The notes: generated by a model not told the origin, from the letters alone. Positions 39,110 to 48,451 are shown, counted from the stretch's first letter. The stretch is DNA of 64,000 bases from Flavobacterium agrisoli (GCF_016522065.1 NZ_JAEHFV010000007.1:1-64000), one strand, 5' to 3'. A program made the numbers and translations.

Positions 39110-40546
39110 ATGAAAAAAATCATATCAATATTAACAGCGTTTCTTTTATTGACATCATGTGAAGATTCATTTGATATCAATAGAGATCCGGATTCGTTAT
39201 CACCAGAACAAGCAACGAACAACGTAATTCTTCCTGCAGGTATTGCAGGACTAGCAGGGGCACAAGGGTCATATTATGCTATAATAGGTGGTTTTTGGTC
39301 ACAATTTTGGACACAAAATCCAACTTCAAGCCAATACAAAACAATCGATGCTTACTCAATAAGTACCAATGATTATATGGGTGCCTGGACCGCCATGTAT
39401 GATGCTTTAAATGATATTAGAAAAGTAAAAGCTAATGCACTTGCTGAAGGCAACTGGAATTATTATTTAATTGCAACTACACTTGAAGTACAAGCGTCAC
39501 AAATTATGACTGACTTATACGGAGATATTCCTTATACTGAGGCCAACAATACTAACATTTTACAGCCTAAGTTTAATACTCAAGAAGAAGTATACAATTT
39601 AATGATAGCCGATTTACAAACTGCACTATCAAAAGACTTGAATGCTTCAGTGGGAGAAGCACCAGCAAATGACGATTTTATATTTGGTGGAAACATGAGC
39701 AATTGGACGAAATATGCCAATACCCTATTGCTTAAATTACACATGAGATTGACAGAAGTTAATCCTGCATTAGCAGAATCAGGTATAAAAACTTTAATCA
39801 ACTCAGGTGTACAATTTTTAGATGTAGATGCAGCAATGACTCAATTTGAAGATGCTCCAGACAGAAGTAATCCTTTATATGAGTCTGACAGAAGACAATT
39901 AAACACTACGTTAAATTTGAGAGCCAGTCTTACTTTGCATTCTTATCTATCAACCAATGCTGATCCTCGTTTAGGTAAATACTACGGAGCAGGAGTTGGA
40001 CTAATACAAGGAGATTTTGAAAACACAAGTGTTGCAAATCCATCTTTAGTAACTTTAAATCCGACAACAGCTGTTTACTTTATCAGTGCAGAAGAAAGTT
40101 CGTTTTTACAAGCTGAAGCACTTGAAAGATATTTTGGTGGTAATGGAGCAAAAGCTAAATACGATTTAGGAGTACAACAAGCTATGAGCAAATACAGTTT
40201 AAGCGCCGCTACTTTTATTGCTACTGGTGGTGTTTATGCTTACCCAACAACTGGAACTTTAGCTTCTAAAATTGAAGCAATTATAACTCAAAAATGGATT
40301 GCAAGTTTCCCTGGAAACGGATATGAATCTTTCTTAGAACAAAACAGAACTGGTTACCCAAAACAATCTGCAGTTGCTCAAGATGATGATGCTTACGTAC
40401 CGGGTCAGTTAAGTATTTCAATTGAAAACACTACTGGAGGAAAACTACCTAGAAGAATTATTTTACCAAATAATGTTAAATCCAGAAACTCAAACGCGCC
40501 AGCACTTCAAGCGATTACTGCGCCAGTTTGGTGGGATGTAAACTAA
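39110..40546 (+). CDS. SusD/RagB-type nutrient-binding lipoprotein
   Basis: A 478-residue lipoprotein. The lipobox LLTSC (Cys16) is followed by acidic residues EDSFD, which resembles the flavobacterial surface-export signal. Helical TPR-like repeats are expected, as in MTDLYGDIPYTEANN and FISAEESSFLQAEALERYFG. The sequence looks like the SusD-like_2 subfamily, a group not restricted to glycan loci. It forms the lid over the SusC barrel and binds the substrate. It lies 11 bp after susC and 12 bp before the next lipoprotein gene, so all four are one operon. Confidence 0.9.
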   Translation: MKKIISILTAFLLLTSCEDSFDINRDPDSLSPEQATNNVILPAGIAGLAGAQGSYYAIIGGFWSQFWTQNPTSSQYKTIDAYSISTNDYMGAWTAMYDALNDIRKVKANALAEGNWNYYLIATTLEVQASQIMTDLYGDIPYTEANNTNILQPKFNTQEEVYNLMIADLQTALSKDLNASVGEAPANDDFIFGGNMSNWTKYANTLLLKLHMRLTEVNPALAESGIKTLINSGVQFLDVDAAMTQFEDAPDRSNPLYESDRRQLNTTLNLRASLTLHSYLSTNADPRLGKYYGAGVGLIQGDFENTSVANPSLVTLNPTTAVYFISAEESSFLQAEALERYFGGNGAKAKYDLGVQQAMSKYSLSAATFIATGGVYAYPTTGTLASKIEAIITQKWIASFPGNGYESFLEQNRTGYPKQSAVAQDDDAYVPGQLSISIENTTGGKLPRRIILPNNVKSRNSNAPALQAITAPVWWDVN

Positions 40547-40558
40547 AAAAAAAATACG

Positions 40559-41281
40559 ATGAAAAAATTATTATTACCAATTATAGCAATGTGCACGATT
40601 TTGTTCACATCATGCGATTCAGATTCATCAAATGTTTCTAAGGTAACATTTTACCCAAATTTTGAAATGAATGGTGACTCCGAAGTTTATTTAAATGTAG
40701 GTGAAAGTTTTGATGATCCTGGAGTAGTTGCAACTGAAGATGGAGCTGTTATAGAATACACCACAAGTGTTTCGGGTGATTTAAGAGGTGGAAAAACTCT
40801 TGACACCAATGTTCCTGATATCTACACTGTAACTTACACAGCAGTTAACAAAGATGGCTTTAAAGGAACTACTACTAGAAAAGTATATGTTGTTGACAAT
40901 GGAAATTTAGTTGATAACATTTCAGGTCTATACACTTCTTCATGTACAAGAAATGGAACTATTACTCCTGTATATCAAGACATGAAATATGTTATGATTT
41001 ACAAAAATGCTGATGGAACGTATCAAATTTCCGATGGTATTGGTTTGTATTATGCTGTTGGTAGAGCTTATGGTCCTGCTTATTATGCACCTGCAAAAGT
41101 TAAAGCAAACAGCATCTCATCTAACAATTATACCTATTACCAATTTACGGTAGGTACTTTTGGTGGAAAATGTGACATGAGTGGTCTAGTTGCTGATCCA
41201 GCTTCGCAAACAGTAAAATTCACAACAGTATGGGACTCTGGTTATACTTTTGATGTATTACTCAAAAAAGTTCAAATTTAA
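40559..41281 (+). CDS. DUF5011-containing SusE-like surface lipoprotein
   Basis: A 240-residue lipoprotein with lipobox LFTSC (Cys19) and acidic DSDSS after it. Residues about 35-110 form an Ig-like DUF5011 domain (YLNVGESFDDPGVVATEDG; YTVTYTAVNKDGFKGTTTRK). The C-terminal half (GLYTSSCTRNGT onward) is beta-rich with many Tyr, like the C-terminal domain of BT_2262-like proteins. Such proteins accompany SusC/SusD pairs and may bind substrate at the cell surface. No catalytic motif is visible. Confidence 0.75.
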   Translation: MKKLLLPIIAMCTILFTSCDSDSSNVSKVTFYPNFEMNGDSEVYLNVGESFDDPGVVATEDGAVIEYTTSVSGDLRGGKTLDTNVPDIYTVTYTAVNKDGFKGTTTRKVYVVDNGNLVDNISGLYTSSCTRNGTITPVYQDMKYVMIYKNADGTYQISDGIGLYYAVGRAYGPAYYAPAKVKANSISSNNYTYYQFTVGTFGGKCDMSGLVADPASQTVKFTTVWDSGYTFDVLLKKVQI

Positions 41282-41292
41282 AATATCACGAA

Positions 41293-41784
41293 ATGAAAAA
41301 TTTAAAACAAAATATTACAAAAGCAATAATGGTTCTTTTTGTATTAACCGTTTTTAGCTCATGCGATGAAACAGGAAGTACAGATCCAGGAGGAACTTCA
41401 GTAGAAAAATTTGCTGGAGAATGGTACATAAGCCTTTATGATCCAACTGGTGCAGCAATTTCTGAACATGATTTATTTGATACATACAACACGGCTGCAA
41501 ACGATGGTACAATGTGGTTAGATGATCATAATTATCTTGGTAAATTTAAAATTAAAGCCACAACTGAAAAGGACGGAACTTTTTCAGCAAATTCTGCTAT
41601 TAATGAATATAACGCTAGAACAGTTACTATTACTGAAGGTAAAGTTGAGCAAAATGCAGCAACATCAAAAGGTGGACATACTGTAGATAAAATTTCTTTT
41701 AATGCAGAATTTAGTGATGAGCCAGGTGTAATTTACTATTACGAAGGACATAGAAGAACTGGTTTCTACGAAGATGAATACTAA
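41293..41784 (+). CDS. Small lipoprotein, lipid-binding hydrolase-like family
   Basis: A 163-residue lipoprotein with lipobox VFSSC (Cys24) followed by DETGSTD, an acidic surface-export-like signal. A single beta-rich domain starts at EKFAGEWYISLYDP and contains WLDDHNYLGKFKIKA and YYYEGHRRTGFYED. It resembles small Bacteroidota proteins annotated as lipid-binding putative hydrolases, a name based on structure and not on activity. It is the last gene of the four-gene SusC/SusD operon; a terminator follows 20 bp later. Confidence 0.65.
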   Translation: MKNLKQNITKAIMVLFVLTVFSSCDETGSTDPGGTSVEKFAGEWYISLYDPTGAAISEHDLFDTYNTAANDGTMWLDDHNYLGKFKIKATTEKDGTFSANSAINEYNARTVTITEGKVEQNAATSKGGHTVDKISFNAEFSDEPGVIYYYEGHRRTGFYEDEY

Positions 41785-41804
41785 AACTAAATCGTTTAGT
41801 ATAG

Positions 41805-41836
41805 AAAAACCATCAGCGCAAGCTGGTGGTTTTTTT
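41805..41836 (+). terminator. Terminator of the SusC/SusD operon
   Basis: ACCATCAGC-GCAA-GCTGGTGGT forms a 9-bp stem with one G-U pair, preceded by A and followed by seven T. The rlmB -7 element begins two bases after it. Confidence 0.9.
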
Positions 41837-41837
41837 A

Positions 41838-41845
41838 TATCTTTG
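41838..41845 (+). promoter_or_regulatory. Promoter -7 element of rlmB, very close to the ATG
   Basis: TATCTTTG is a perfect -7 match that ends only four bases before the ATG at 41850. Transcription would start at or next to the start codon, so the mRNA would be leaderless or nearly so. The spacer and -33 region would lie inside the terminator stem. Confidence 0.5.
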
Positions 41846-41849
41846 CGCC

Positions 41850-42584
41850 ATGGAAAAAGAACAATTAATATTTGGCATACGTGCCATTATAGAAGCAATA
41901 CAAGCAGGTCAGGAAGTAGACAAAGTGTTTATTCAAAAAGAGCTTACGGGTGAATTAATGAAAGAACTTCAGAAAGTCATGAAACGCTCGGGCATTAATT
42001 TTTCGTATGTTCCTGTAGAAAAGTTGAATCGATTAACTCCAAATAACCATCAAGGTGCGGTAGCTACCATTTCGCCTATTGGATTTATTGATTTAGAACA
42101 TTTGGTAGAGTCAACAATGGATTCCAGTTCTAAACCTTTATTTTTATTATTAGATCAAATTTCTGATGCCCGAAATTTTGGGGCTATAATTCGTACGGCA
42201 GAATGTACTGGTGTTAATGGCATCATTATTCAAAAATCGGGTTCGGCTCCAGTAAACGGCGACACAGTTAAAACATCTGCGGGTGCTGTTTTTAACGTTC
42301 CTATTTGTAAAGTAGAGCATATTAAGGACGCTATTTTTTACCTACAGAGTTCCGGTATTAAAACTATTGCCGCAACAGAAAAAACTGACGATACACTTTA
42401 TGATTTGGATTTAAATGAACCCATTGCGATTATTATGGGTTCGGAGGAAAGAGGTATCAATCCATCAGTTCTTAAAATTGTTGATGAAAAAGCCAAGTTA
42501 CCCATGTTTGGCAGCATTGGATCATTGAATGTTTCTGTAGCTTGCGGTGCATTTTTATACGAAGCTGTTCGACAAAGAAAATAA
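41850..42584 (+). CDS. rlmB: 23S rRNA (guanosine-2'-O-)-methyltransferase RlmB
   Basis: A 244-residue SpoU-family enzyme that methylates G2251 of 23S rRNA in E. coli. The N-terminal substrate-binding domain has EQLIFGIRAIIEAIQAGQEV. The trefoil-knot catalytic domain has LDQISDARNFGAIIRTAECT, IIMGSEERGINPSVL and GSLNVSVACGAFLYE. I chose ATG 41850; the longer frame from 41826 starts inside the preceding terminator. Confidence 0.93.
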   Translation: MEKEQLIFGIRAIIEAIQAGQEVDKVFIQKELTGELMKELQKVMKRSGINFSYVPVEKLNRLTPNNHQGAVATISPIGFIDLEHLVESTMDSSSKPLFLLLDQISDARNFGAIIRTAECTGVNGIIIQKSGSAPVNGDTVKTSAGAVFNVPICKVEHIKDAIFYLQSSGIKTIAATEKTDDTLYDLDLNEPIAIIMGSEERGINPSVLKIVDEKAKLPMFGSIGSLNVSVACGAFLYEAVRQRK

Positions 42585-42631
42585 TTCTCTAAATGAGAAA
42601 ATACGTATAAAAAATTGTAATTTTATACAGT

Positions 42632-43426
42632 ATGTCGTTTGTAATAAATAAAAATATTTTTGTTTGGATCTGGCTTATTCTTGCCACACACTTTTTGTAT
42701 TCACAAACAACTTCTTCAAATGAATTTTGGACGGAAGCTCGTTTTAATGGTACTTTAAACGAAAGATGGGCTACTGAATTTGATTATCGTTTAAAATCGG
42801 GTGACAATAGCAATCTAACCAATCCGTTTAAAGAAACTTTGCAAAATTCCTACATGGGATGGGTTCATTATTACGCCTCTCCAAGATGGAAGGCTTCATT
42901 TGGCGCTGGGTATTTCGAAAACGAACATATTGAAGAATTTAGCTTTCCAAACACGCACGAATGGCGCTTTACACCACAGGGGACTTACTTTTTTCACAAA
43001 ATTGGATATACCTTCAGCACAAGAATGCGTTTTGAATTTAGAAATATTTATAAAGATTCTGGCGATAACAATCATACCGTTCGATATCGGCAACAATTTA
43101 AATTACTAAAACCATTTAACAGTAAATTTTTACGTAAAGGTGTATTTTACGGATTTGCTTCAGAAGAATTATTTTTTCAATCTTCTAATCAAAGTAAATT
43201 AAAATTTTTAAATAGAAATCGATTTAAGATAGGTGCAGGTTATCTATTTACTGATGATTTACATGTAGAATTATCATATATCAATGAATACCAACCTTTA
43301 GATGATGAGAATTTAAATACCAATATTTTTTCAATACGGATTATTTACAACAATTTAATTAAAAAAATAATTTCCAAAATAAATTCCGAAGAAACAGCAA
43401 ATAGTAACGAACAAACAGACGATTAA
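42632..43426 (+). CDS. DUF2490 family outer-membrane protein
   Basis: A 264-residue protein with a signal peptide (NIFVWIWLILATHFLYSQ) and a predicted small beta-barrel: WTEARFNGTLNERWATEFDY, then alternating aromatic strands such as WRFTPQGTYFF and RFKIGAGYLFTDDLHVELSY. DUF2490 proteins are common in Bacteroidota and of unknown function. An 8-bp inverted repeat GTATAAAA/TTTTATAC (42605-42628) lies just before the start. The last residues are hydrophilic. Its stop is adjacent to the stop of the convergent next gene. Confidence 0.8.
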   Translation: MSFVINKNIFVWIWLILATHFLYSQTTSSNEFWTEARFNGTLNERWATEFDYRLKSGDNSNLTNPFKETLQNSYMGWVHYYASPRWKASFGAGYFENEHIEEFSFPNTHEWRFTPQGTYFFHKIGYTFSTRMRFEFRNIYKDSGDNNHTVRYRQQFKLLKPFNSKFLRKGVFYGFASEELFFQSSNQSKLKFLNRNRFKIGAGYLFTDDLHVELSYINEYQPLDDENLNTNIFSIRIIYNNLIKKIISKINSEETANSNEQTDD

Positions 43427-43969
43427 TTATTTTTGGTCTTCATTCTTTACTTTCATGGTTTTCTTTTTAGATTCTTCATAGCAATTTAACTGTTGCATAA
43501 TGGCTTTTTTATGCAACTTAAAAGCATAATTACGAACAAATTCGGTTCCTTCCATATTAATTGAAGCTATTTCTGCCTCGTATAATTTAAAATCTTCCAA
43601 ATCCGATTTCTTAATCAAATACATGACTTGCAAAACAGAATCGTGTTTTACATATTGGGTATCATAATGCTTAAGATTATACCAGGATTTGTTTCCTAAT
43701 TTAATTTTTAAATCGTTTTTTAGTTTTATTCCATCTTCTTTCTTAGGAAACGGTTTTGGACGTAAGGCAATGAAAAAGTTTTCATCATCGGTCATAATAT
43801 TGATTTTCAATGATTTTGACTTTGTGGTATAAAAAGCACTGGGATCAAAAAAATACATCATTGATCCATCAGCTAACACTTTATTTTTTATTTCGCATTG
43901 CGCCTTCATGGGTAAAACACAACCAAAAATAAAAACGGATACTACTATTTTGAAAAAAAATCTTTTCAT
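43427..43969 (-). CDS. Exported protein of unknown function
   Basis: A 180-residue protein with a signal peptide (KRFFFKIVVSVFIFGCVLPM up to MKAQ; a lipobox is not convincing). The mature part is mixed alpha/beta, with FFIALRPKPFPKKEDGIKLK and a Lys-rich, charged end (EESKKKTMKVKNEDQK). I recognise no family. It is probably periplasmic. It sits 34 bp after the rhomboid protease gene on the same strand and may be co-transcribed with it. Confidence 0.6.
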   Translation of the reverse strand: MKRFFFKIVVSVFIFGCVLPMKAQCEIKNKVLADGSMMYFFDPSAFYTTKSKSLKINIMTDDENFFIALRPKPFPKKEDGIKLKNDLKIKLGNKSWYNLKHYDTQYVKHDSVLQVMYLIKKSDLEDFKLYEAEIASINMEGTEFVRNYAFKLHKKAIMQQLNCYEESKKKTMKVKNEDQK

Positions 43970-44003
43970 AATATGTAAATATACAAAATTTTAATGCTAA
44001 AAT

Positions 44004-44768
44004 TTAATTATTTGATTCTCGCTTTAGTATATACTTCACATCAAAATTAGAAGTGAAATAGGGATTATCGGACATATCCTCCTCTTCTGCATCCTCTAAT
44101 AAAGGTGGATTTATAAAATTACCATTAGCGTCAAATTGCCGCAAGAAAGCATCATTTTCTGGTTTAAAATCGGGTCTTTGCCAATCGTAATGATAGACTT
44201 TTTTATATTCGGGCAATTTATAAAAAACAGATAAAAATAAACCTGTAATAAATCCAGACAAATGTCCTTCCCAAGAAATTGTCTGATCCCCCTCTGGAAA
44301 CATAAACCAAACCATTCCACCATATACCACTATAGTAGCCAAAGAAAGCGCTACCAACCTATAATAATGCGATTGCAAACCTTTGAAAAAAATGAAACTA
44401 AAAAGCACGTAAATTAAACCACTTGCCCCAATGTGGTAATTCGCACGCGCAATAACCCAAGTAAAAATTCCCGAAAAAACAATCCCAAAAAATAGCACTC
44501 CAGCTGTTTGTTTGGGGTAAAAATACCGTAGCGCAGCCAATAAAACAAATAGCGGAATAGTGTTATGATACAAATGACTTAAATCGGCATGAATAAAAGC
44601 ACTTAAAAAAATACCTTGTAAACCCGAAAAAGTACGTGGAAAAATTCCGTTGTCATAAAAATTATAGTCAAAACGAATTTGAACCCAATAAATAATCCAT
44701 AGTAGTAATACAAACAGAAAAGGAAACCCTAAAACTGAATTGGAATATCTAAACTGAGAATCATTCAT
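44004..44768 (-). CDS. Rhomboid family intramembrane serine protease
   Basis: A 254-residue membrane protein with about six helices. The catalytic dyad is Ser116 in IGASG and His169 in WEGHLSGF. HADLSHLYHNTIPLFVL carries the conserved His-x-x-x-x-His-Asn segment of the second helix. The C-terminal 60 residues are soluble and acidic (LLEDAEEEDMSDNP). It cleaves membrane-bound substrates; none can be named here. Confidence 0.92.
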   Translation of the reverse strand: MNDSQFRYSNSVLGFPFLFVLLLWIIYWVQIRFDYNFYDNGIFPRTFSGLQGIFLSAFIHADLSHLYHNTIPLFVLLAALRYFYPKQTAGVLFFGIVFSGIFTWVIARANYHIGASGLIYVLFSFIFFKGLQSHYYRLVALSLATIVVYGGMVWFMFPEGDQTISWEGHLSGFITGLFLSVFYKLPEYKKVYHYDWQRPDFKPENDAFLRQFDANGNFINPPLLEDAEEEDMSDNPYFTSNFDVKYILKRESNN

Positions 44769-44924
44769 GCATTTTAATTTATTTTAAAAATAACAAAAAC
44801 AACTCCAAAAAATATTTAAGACGATTTGGCAGTTTTTGTTCAACTAAAACATTAAAAAAACCACCAATTTAAAATACAAATAGATTGCTTAATTTTACTT
44901 TCTCAAAATTTTAGAATTTGTACC

Positions 44925-46202
44925 ATGGATGCTCCTTTAGCCGAACGTATACGCCCACAAAAATTAGAAGATTACATCAGTCAGTTGCATTTGGTTGGCC
45001 CAAACGGCTCCTTAACGCAACAAATTGTAAAAGGCATCGTACCTTCACTCCTATTTTGGGGGCCTCCTGGAACCGGAAAGACTACTTTGGCACAAATCAT
45101 TGCCCAAGAGTCAAAACGTCCTTTTTATGAATTGAGCGCCATTAATTCGGGTGTAAAAGACATTCGCGAGGTCATTGACAAAGCCAAACAGTCTGGCGGC
45201 TTATTTACAGCCAAAAACCCAATTTTGTTTATTGATGAGATTCATCGTTTTAGCAAATCGCAGCAAGATTCGTTATTAGCTGCTGTCGAAAAAGGTTGGA
45301 TTACCTTAATTGGAGCCACAACCGAAAACCCAAGTTTTGAGGTCATTCCTGCACTTTTGTCTCGCTGCCAAGTATATGTTTTGAATGCTTTTTCGAAAGC
45401 CGATTTAGAAGCACTTTTACAAAGAGCCATGAAAATGGATACTAAATTAAATACTAAAAATATTCAGCTACAAGAAACCGAAGCTTTATTGCGGCTGTCG
45501 GGAGGAGATGGACGAAAATTATTAAATATTTTTGAACTCGTAGTTAATGCATCATCCGAAGAAAACATTGTAATCACGAACCAACGGGTACTTGAACTGG
45601 TACAGCAAAACACCGTACTTTATGATAAAACGGGTGAGCAACATTATGATATTATTTCGGCTTTTATTAAGTCCATTAGAGGAAGCGATCCTAACGGAGC
45701 CGTTTATTGGTTGGCCCGAATGATTGAAGGCGGTGAAGACGTAAAATTTATAGCCCGCAGAATGTTAATTTTAGCCAGTGAAGATATTGGAAACGCTAAT
45801 CCAACTGCTTTGATTATGGCCAATAATACTTTCCAGGCAGTAACGACAATTGGATATCCCGAGAGCCGCATTATCTTGAGTCAATGTGCCGTTTATTTGG
45901 CAACATCTCCTAAAAGCAATGCCTCCTATATGGCAATTGGTGCTGCCCAACAAATGGTGAAACAAACAGGCGATTTACCTGTTCCGCTTCATTTGCGTAA
46001 TGCGCCAACTAAATTAATGAAAGAATTGGGTTATGGTGATGAATATAAATATTCACATGATTATCCGAACAATTTTGCAGAACAAGAATTCTTACCAGAT
46101 GCTATAAAACAAACGGTTTTTTATAATCCGGGGAACAATTCTAGAGAGAATAGCACCCGCGAATTTCTAAAAAACCGTTGGAAAGATAAATACAATTATT
46201 AA
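44925..46202 (+). CDS. rarA: Replication-associated recombination protein A
   Basis: A 425-residue AAA+ ATPase that acts at stalled forks (MgsA/WRNIP1 family). Walker A GPPGTGKT is at residues 46-53, Walker B in ILFIDEIHRFSKSQQDSLL, sensor 1 in LIGATTENPSFEV, and the C-terminal tetramerisation domain has SPKSNASYMAIGAAQ and LHLRNAPTKLMKELGYG. Length is typical. It diverges from the rhomboid gene and converges with the next gene, with 9 bp between stops. Confidence 0.97.
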   Translation: MDAPLAERIRPQKLEDYISQLHLVGPNGSLTQQIVKGIVPSLLFWGPPGTGKTTLAQIIAQESKRPFYELSAINSGVKDIREVIDKAKQSGGLFTAKNPILFIDEIHRFSKSQQDSLLAAVEKGWITLIGATTENPSFEVIPALLSRCQVYVLNAFSKADLEALLQRAMKMDTKLNTKNIQLQETEALLRLSGGDGRKLLNIFELVVNASSEENIVITNQRVLELVQQNTVLYDKTGEQHYDIISAFIKSIRGSDPNGAVYWLARMIEGGEDVKFIARRMLILASEDIGNANPTALIMANNTFQAVTTIGYPESRIILSQCAVYLATSPKSNASYMAIGAAQQMVKQTGDLPVPLHLRNAPTKLMKELGYGDEYKYSHDYPNNFAEQEFLPDAIKQTVFYNPGNNSRENSTREFLKNRWKDKYNY

Positions 46203-46211
46203 TTCCGAAAA

Positions 46212-47003
46212 TTAGAATTTCACGTCTATTGTTTCAGAAATTAATTTATCGTCTTTGTAATATTCAAAAATCCATTTATTATCTTTTAAATTCAACGAAC
46301 CTTGCACGCCATCTTTAACGGCAATAAATGAATTGGGTTGTGAGGTTTTCATTAATTTCATAACAACTTTAGGCGTTTTATCAATCAATTGATACCCTGT
46401 TTCGGTAGGTTGTGCATAGAGCATATTTGCCGAATTACTATTTGAAGAAATCATAGGAACTCTGGCTACTGCTACTGCAGGAGCAGCTACAGGAGCTGTA
46501 GTTACGACAGATTGATTTCCATTGGCTGCTGCTTTTGGAGGCATTCCGTTGGCCACCACTTCATCTTTAGTAACTTTTCCGTTGTATTGGTAATTCAATT
46601 CTTTTATCGAAACAAAAGCACCTTCTAAAGCTTCTTTGTAGGCTGGTTCGTATTCTTTAATTTTACTTTTCCCAGTTTCAGATGTATAAACCGTTTTCCC
46701 GTAACAATCTTTAAAAACCACAAATAATTTGGTTGTTAAAAAAGCATTGTCTTTTACCACATCTGCATTTAACAATGAACAACGATGTCCGTAATATTCT
46801 TGAGGCAATTCTTCATTCGAATAATAAACTGTAAAACCTGCTTGTTGCAAATAATATTTGGTTAAAGTAGCCAAGCGGTATTGATTTTCCGATTTTAAAA
46901 AATCGAATTTTAAAGGTACAATCACTGCTTTATAATCATTAATGGATTGCGCAAATGAAAAACTAGAGATTAACAAAAGGACTAAAAGGAACTTCGTTTT
47001 CAT
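46212..47003 (-). CDS. Exported protein of unknown function
   Basis: A 263-residue protein with signal peptide KTKFLLVLLLISSFSFAQ. Residues about 25-140 look like a mixed alpha/beta domain (YKAVIVPLKFDFLKSENQYR; YYLQQAGFTVYYSNEELP). A low-complexity Ala/Val/Pro linker follows near 165-185 (VVTTAPVAAPAVAVARVP), then a C-terminal beta part (TGYQLIDKTPKVVMKLMKTS). I know no function. It shares a two-base gap with the upstream yjjG-like gene and may be co-transcribed with it. Confidence 0.6.
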   Translation of the reverse strand: MKTKFLLVLLLISSFSFAQSINDYKAVIVPLKFDFLKSENQYRLATLTKYYLQQAGFTVYYSNEELPQEYYGHRCSLLNADVVKDNAFLTTKLFVVFKDCYGKTVYTSETGKSKIKEYEPAYKEALEGAFVSIKELNYQYNGKVTKDEVVANGMPPKAAANGNQSVVTTAPVAAPAVAVARVPMISSNSNSANMLYAQPTETGYQLIDKTPKVVMKLMKTSQPNSFIAVKDGVQGSLNLKDNKWIFEYYKDDKLISETIDVKF

Positions 47004-47005
47004 AT

Positions 47006-47692
47006 TTATAAATAATTTTTAAGTTCTAATAAATGAGTAATTTGTTTGATATTGGAATCGACTTTTACTTTCTTTTCATTAAAAAAAATAGCATCGATAC
47101 CGGCATTTAGAGCACCTAAAACATCGGCTTCTAAAGAATCTCCAATCATTATAGAGGTTTCTTTTTGGGCTTTTGCTTCGGACAGAGCATAATCAAAAAT
47201 AATTGGATTGGGCTTTTTAACCCCCGCCATTTCTGAATTGGTAACGGTAACAAAATAATTGCTTAGTGCTGAATTGGTCATTTTTTTATGTTGCACCTCA
47301 GCAAAACCATTGGTAATAATGTGCAATTTGTATTTGGTTTGAAGGTAGTTTAAAATTTCGATTGTACCATCAAAAAGATGATTGTGCAAAGGCAAAAAAT
47401 CAATATAATCTTGCGCTAACTTGTCAATTTGCGTATCGTTAATAGAATACGACAAAGCATCAAAGGAAAACTTCAACCTATTGTAGCGCAATTCGTGATG
47501 CGTAATTTGATCATTTTGATACAACTGCCAGCAAGATTGATTAATCGGAATGTACTTTTCGATAAAATGCGCGGTTTGAATTTCAGGAAAATCTCTTTTA
47601 AAAAGTGTGTCAAACGCCATTTCTGAATTTTTATCAAAATCCCAGAGCGTATGATCCAAATCAAAAAAAATATCCGTTATGTAGTTTTTCAT
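47006..47692 (-). CDS. yjjG: YjjG-type HAD pyrimidine nucleotidase
   Basis: A 228-residue HAD hydrolase. Motif I is FFDLDHTLWDF, motif II IITNG, motif III Lys in AGVKKPNP, and motif IV MIGDSLEADVLGA. Its similarity to YjjG suggests dephosphorylation of noncanonical pyrimidine nucleotides, a housecleaning role. I chose ATG 47692, one base after the radC stop; a start at 47710 would overlap radC. Substrate is inferred from family. Confidence 0.85.
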   Translation of the reverse strand: MKNYITDIFFDLDHTLWDFDKNSEMAFDTLFKRDFPEIQTAHFIEKYIPINQSCWQLYQNDQITHHELRYNRLKFSFDALSYSINDTQIDKLAQDYIDFLPLHNHLFDGTIEILNYLQTKYKLHIITNGFAEVQHKKMTNSALSNYFVTVTNSEMAGVKKPNPIIFDYALSEAKAQKETSIMIGDSLEADVLGALNAGIDAIFFNEKKVKVDSNIKQITHLLELKNYL

Positions 47693-47693
47693 G

Positions 47694-48386
47694 CTAAAAT
47701 ATACCTTCATCTACAAAACTAAAATATTTTGTTTCAGTAATGATCAAATGATCCAAAACTTTAACATCTAAACTTTCTCCGGCGGTTTTAATTTTTTTGG
47801 TAATTTGTCTATCTGCATCGCTCGCAATCAAAGTCCCCGATGGATGATTGTGGCATAAAATGATGGCTGTTGCGCCAATTTCTAAAGCTTGTTTAAAAAC
47901 CAACCTCACATCCACCATTGTACCGGTAATGCCACCTTTACTTTGTTGCGATTTGCTTAAAACTTTATTGGAATTGTTCAGAAATAAAATCCAAAATTCC
48001 TCGTGAGGCAATTCGCCAATTATGGGTTGCATTATTTCAAAAACCGCTTTACTCGAGGTGATTTTGGTTAATTCTTCTGAATCCTCTGCCCTTCGTCGTC
48101 TCCCTAATTCTGTTGCTGCAATGATGGAAATAGCTTTGGCTTCGCCGATTCCTTTAAAATTCATTAATTGCTGAATGTTTAATTTACCCAGTGCATTCAA
48201 ATTATTATTTACACTGCTCAAAATGCGCTTACTAAGATCCACAGCCGATTCGTTTCGATTTCCAGAACCAATTAAAATGGCTATTAATTCGGCATCGCTT
48301 AAGGCTGCTTTTCCTTTTAGCATTAATTTTTCACGAGGTCTATCGTCTTCGGACCAATGTGTAATGGGAAAATTTGAAAATTCCAT
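47694..48386 (-). CDS. radC: DNA repair protein RadC (JAB/MPN domain)
   Basis: A 230-residue protein. The N-terminal helix-hairpin-helix region has LMNFKGIGEAKAISIIAATE. The JAB metalloprotease-like motif is intact (EEFWILFLNNSN; then ILCHNHPSG and a downstream Asp in SDADRQ). The name RadC is historical; its repair role is in doubt. I chose ATG 48386, matching the family start MEFSNFPITHW. It is one base upstream of yjjG, and likely forms an operon with it. Confidence 0.93.
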   Translation of the reverse strand: MEFSNFPITHWSEDDRPREKLMLKGKAALSDAELIAILIGSGNRNESAVDLSKRILSSVNNNLNALGKLNIQQLMNFKGIGEAKAISIIAATELGRRRRAEDSEELTKITSSKAVFEIMQPIIGELPHEEFWILFLNNSNKVLSKSQQSKGGITGTMVDVRLVFKQALEIGATAIILCHNHPSGTLIASDADRQITKKIKTAGESLDVKVLDHLIITETKYFSFVDEGIF

Positions 48387-48451
48387 AAAAGTATTTTTAA
48401 ACGTACTAATATAGAAACATTTATTAAAAAAGAAAGAATTTTCATTCAAAC

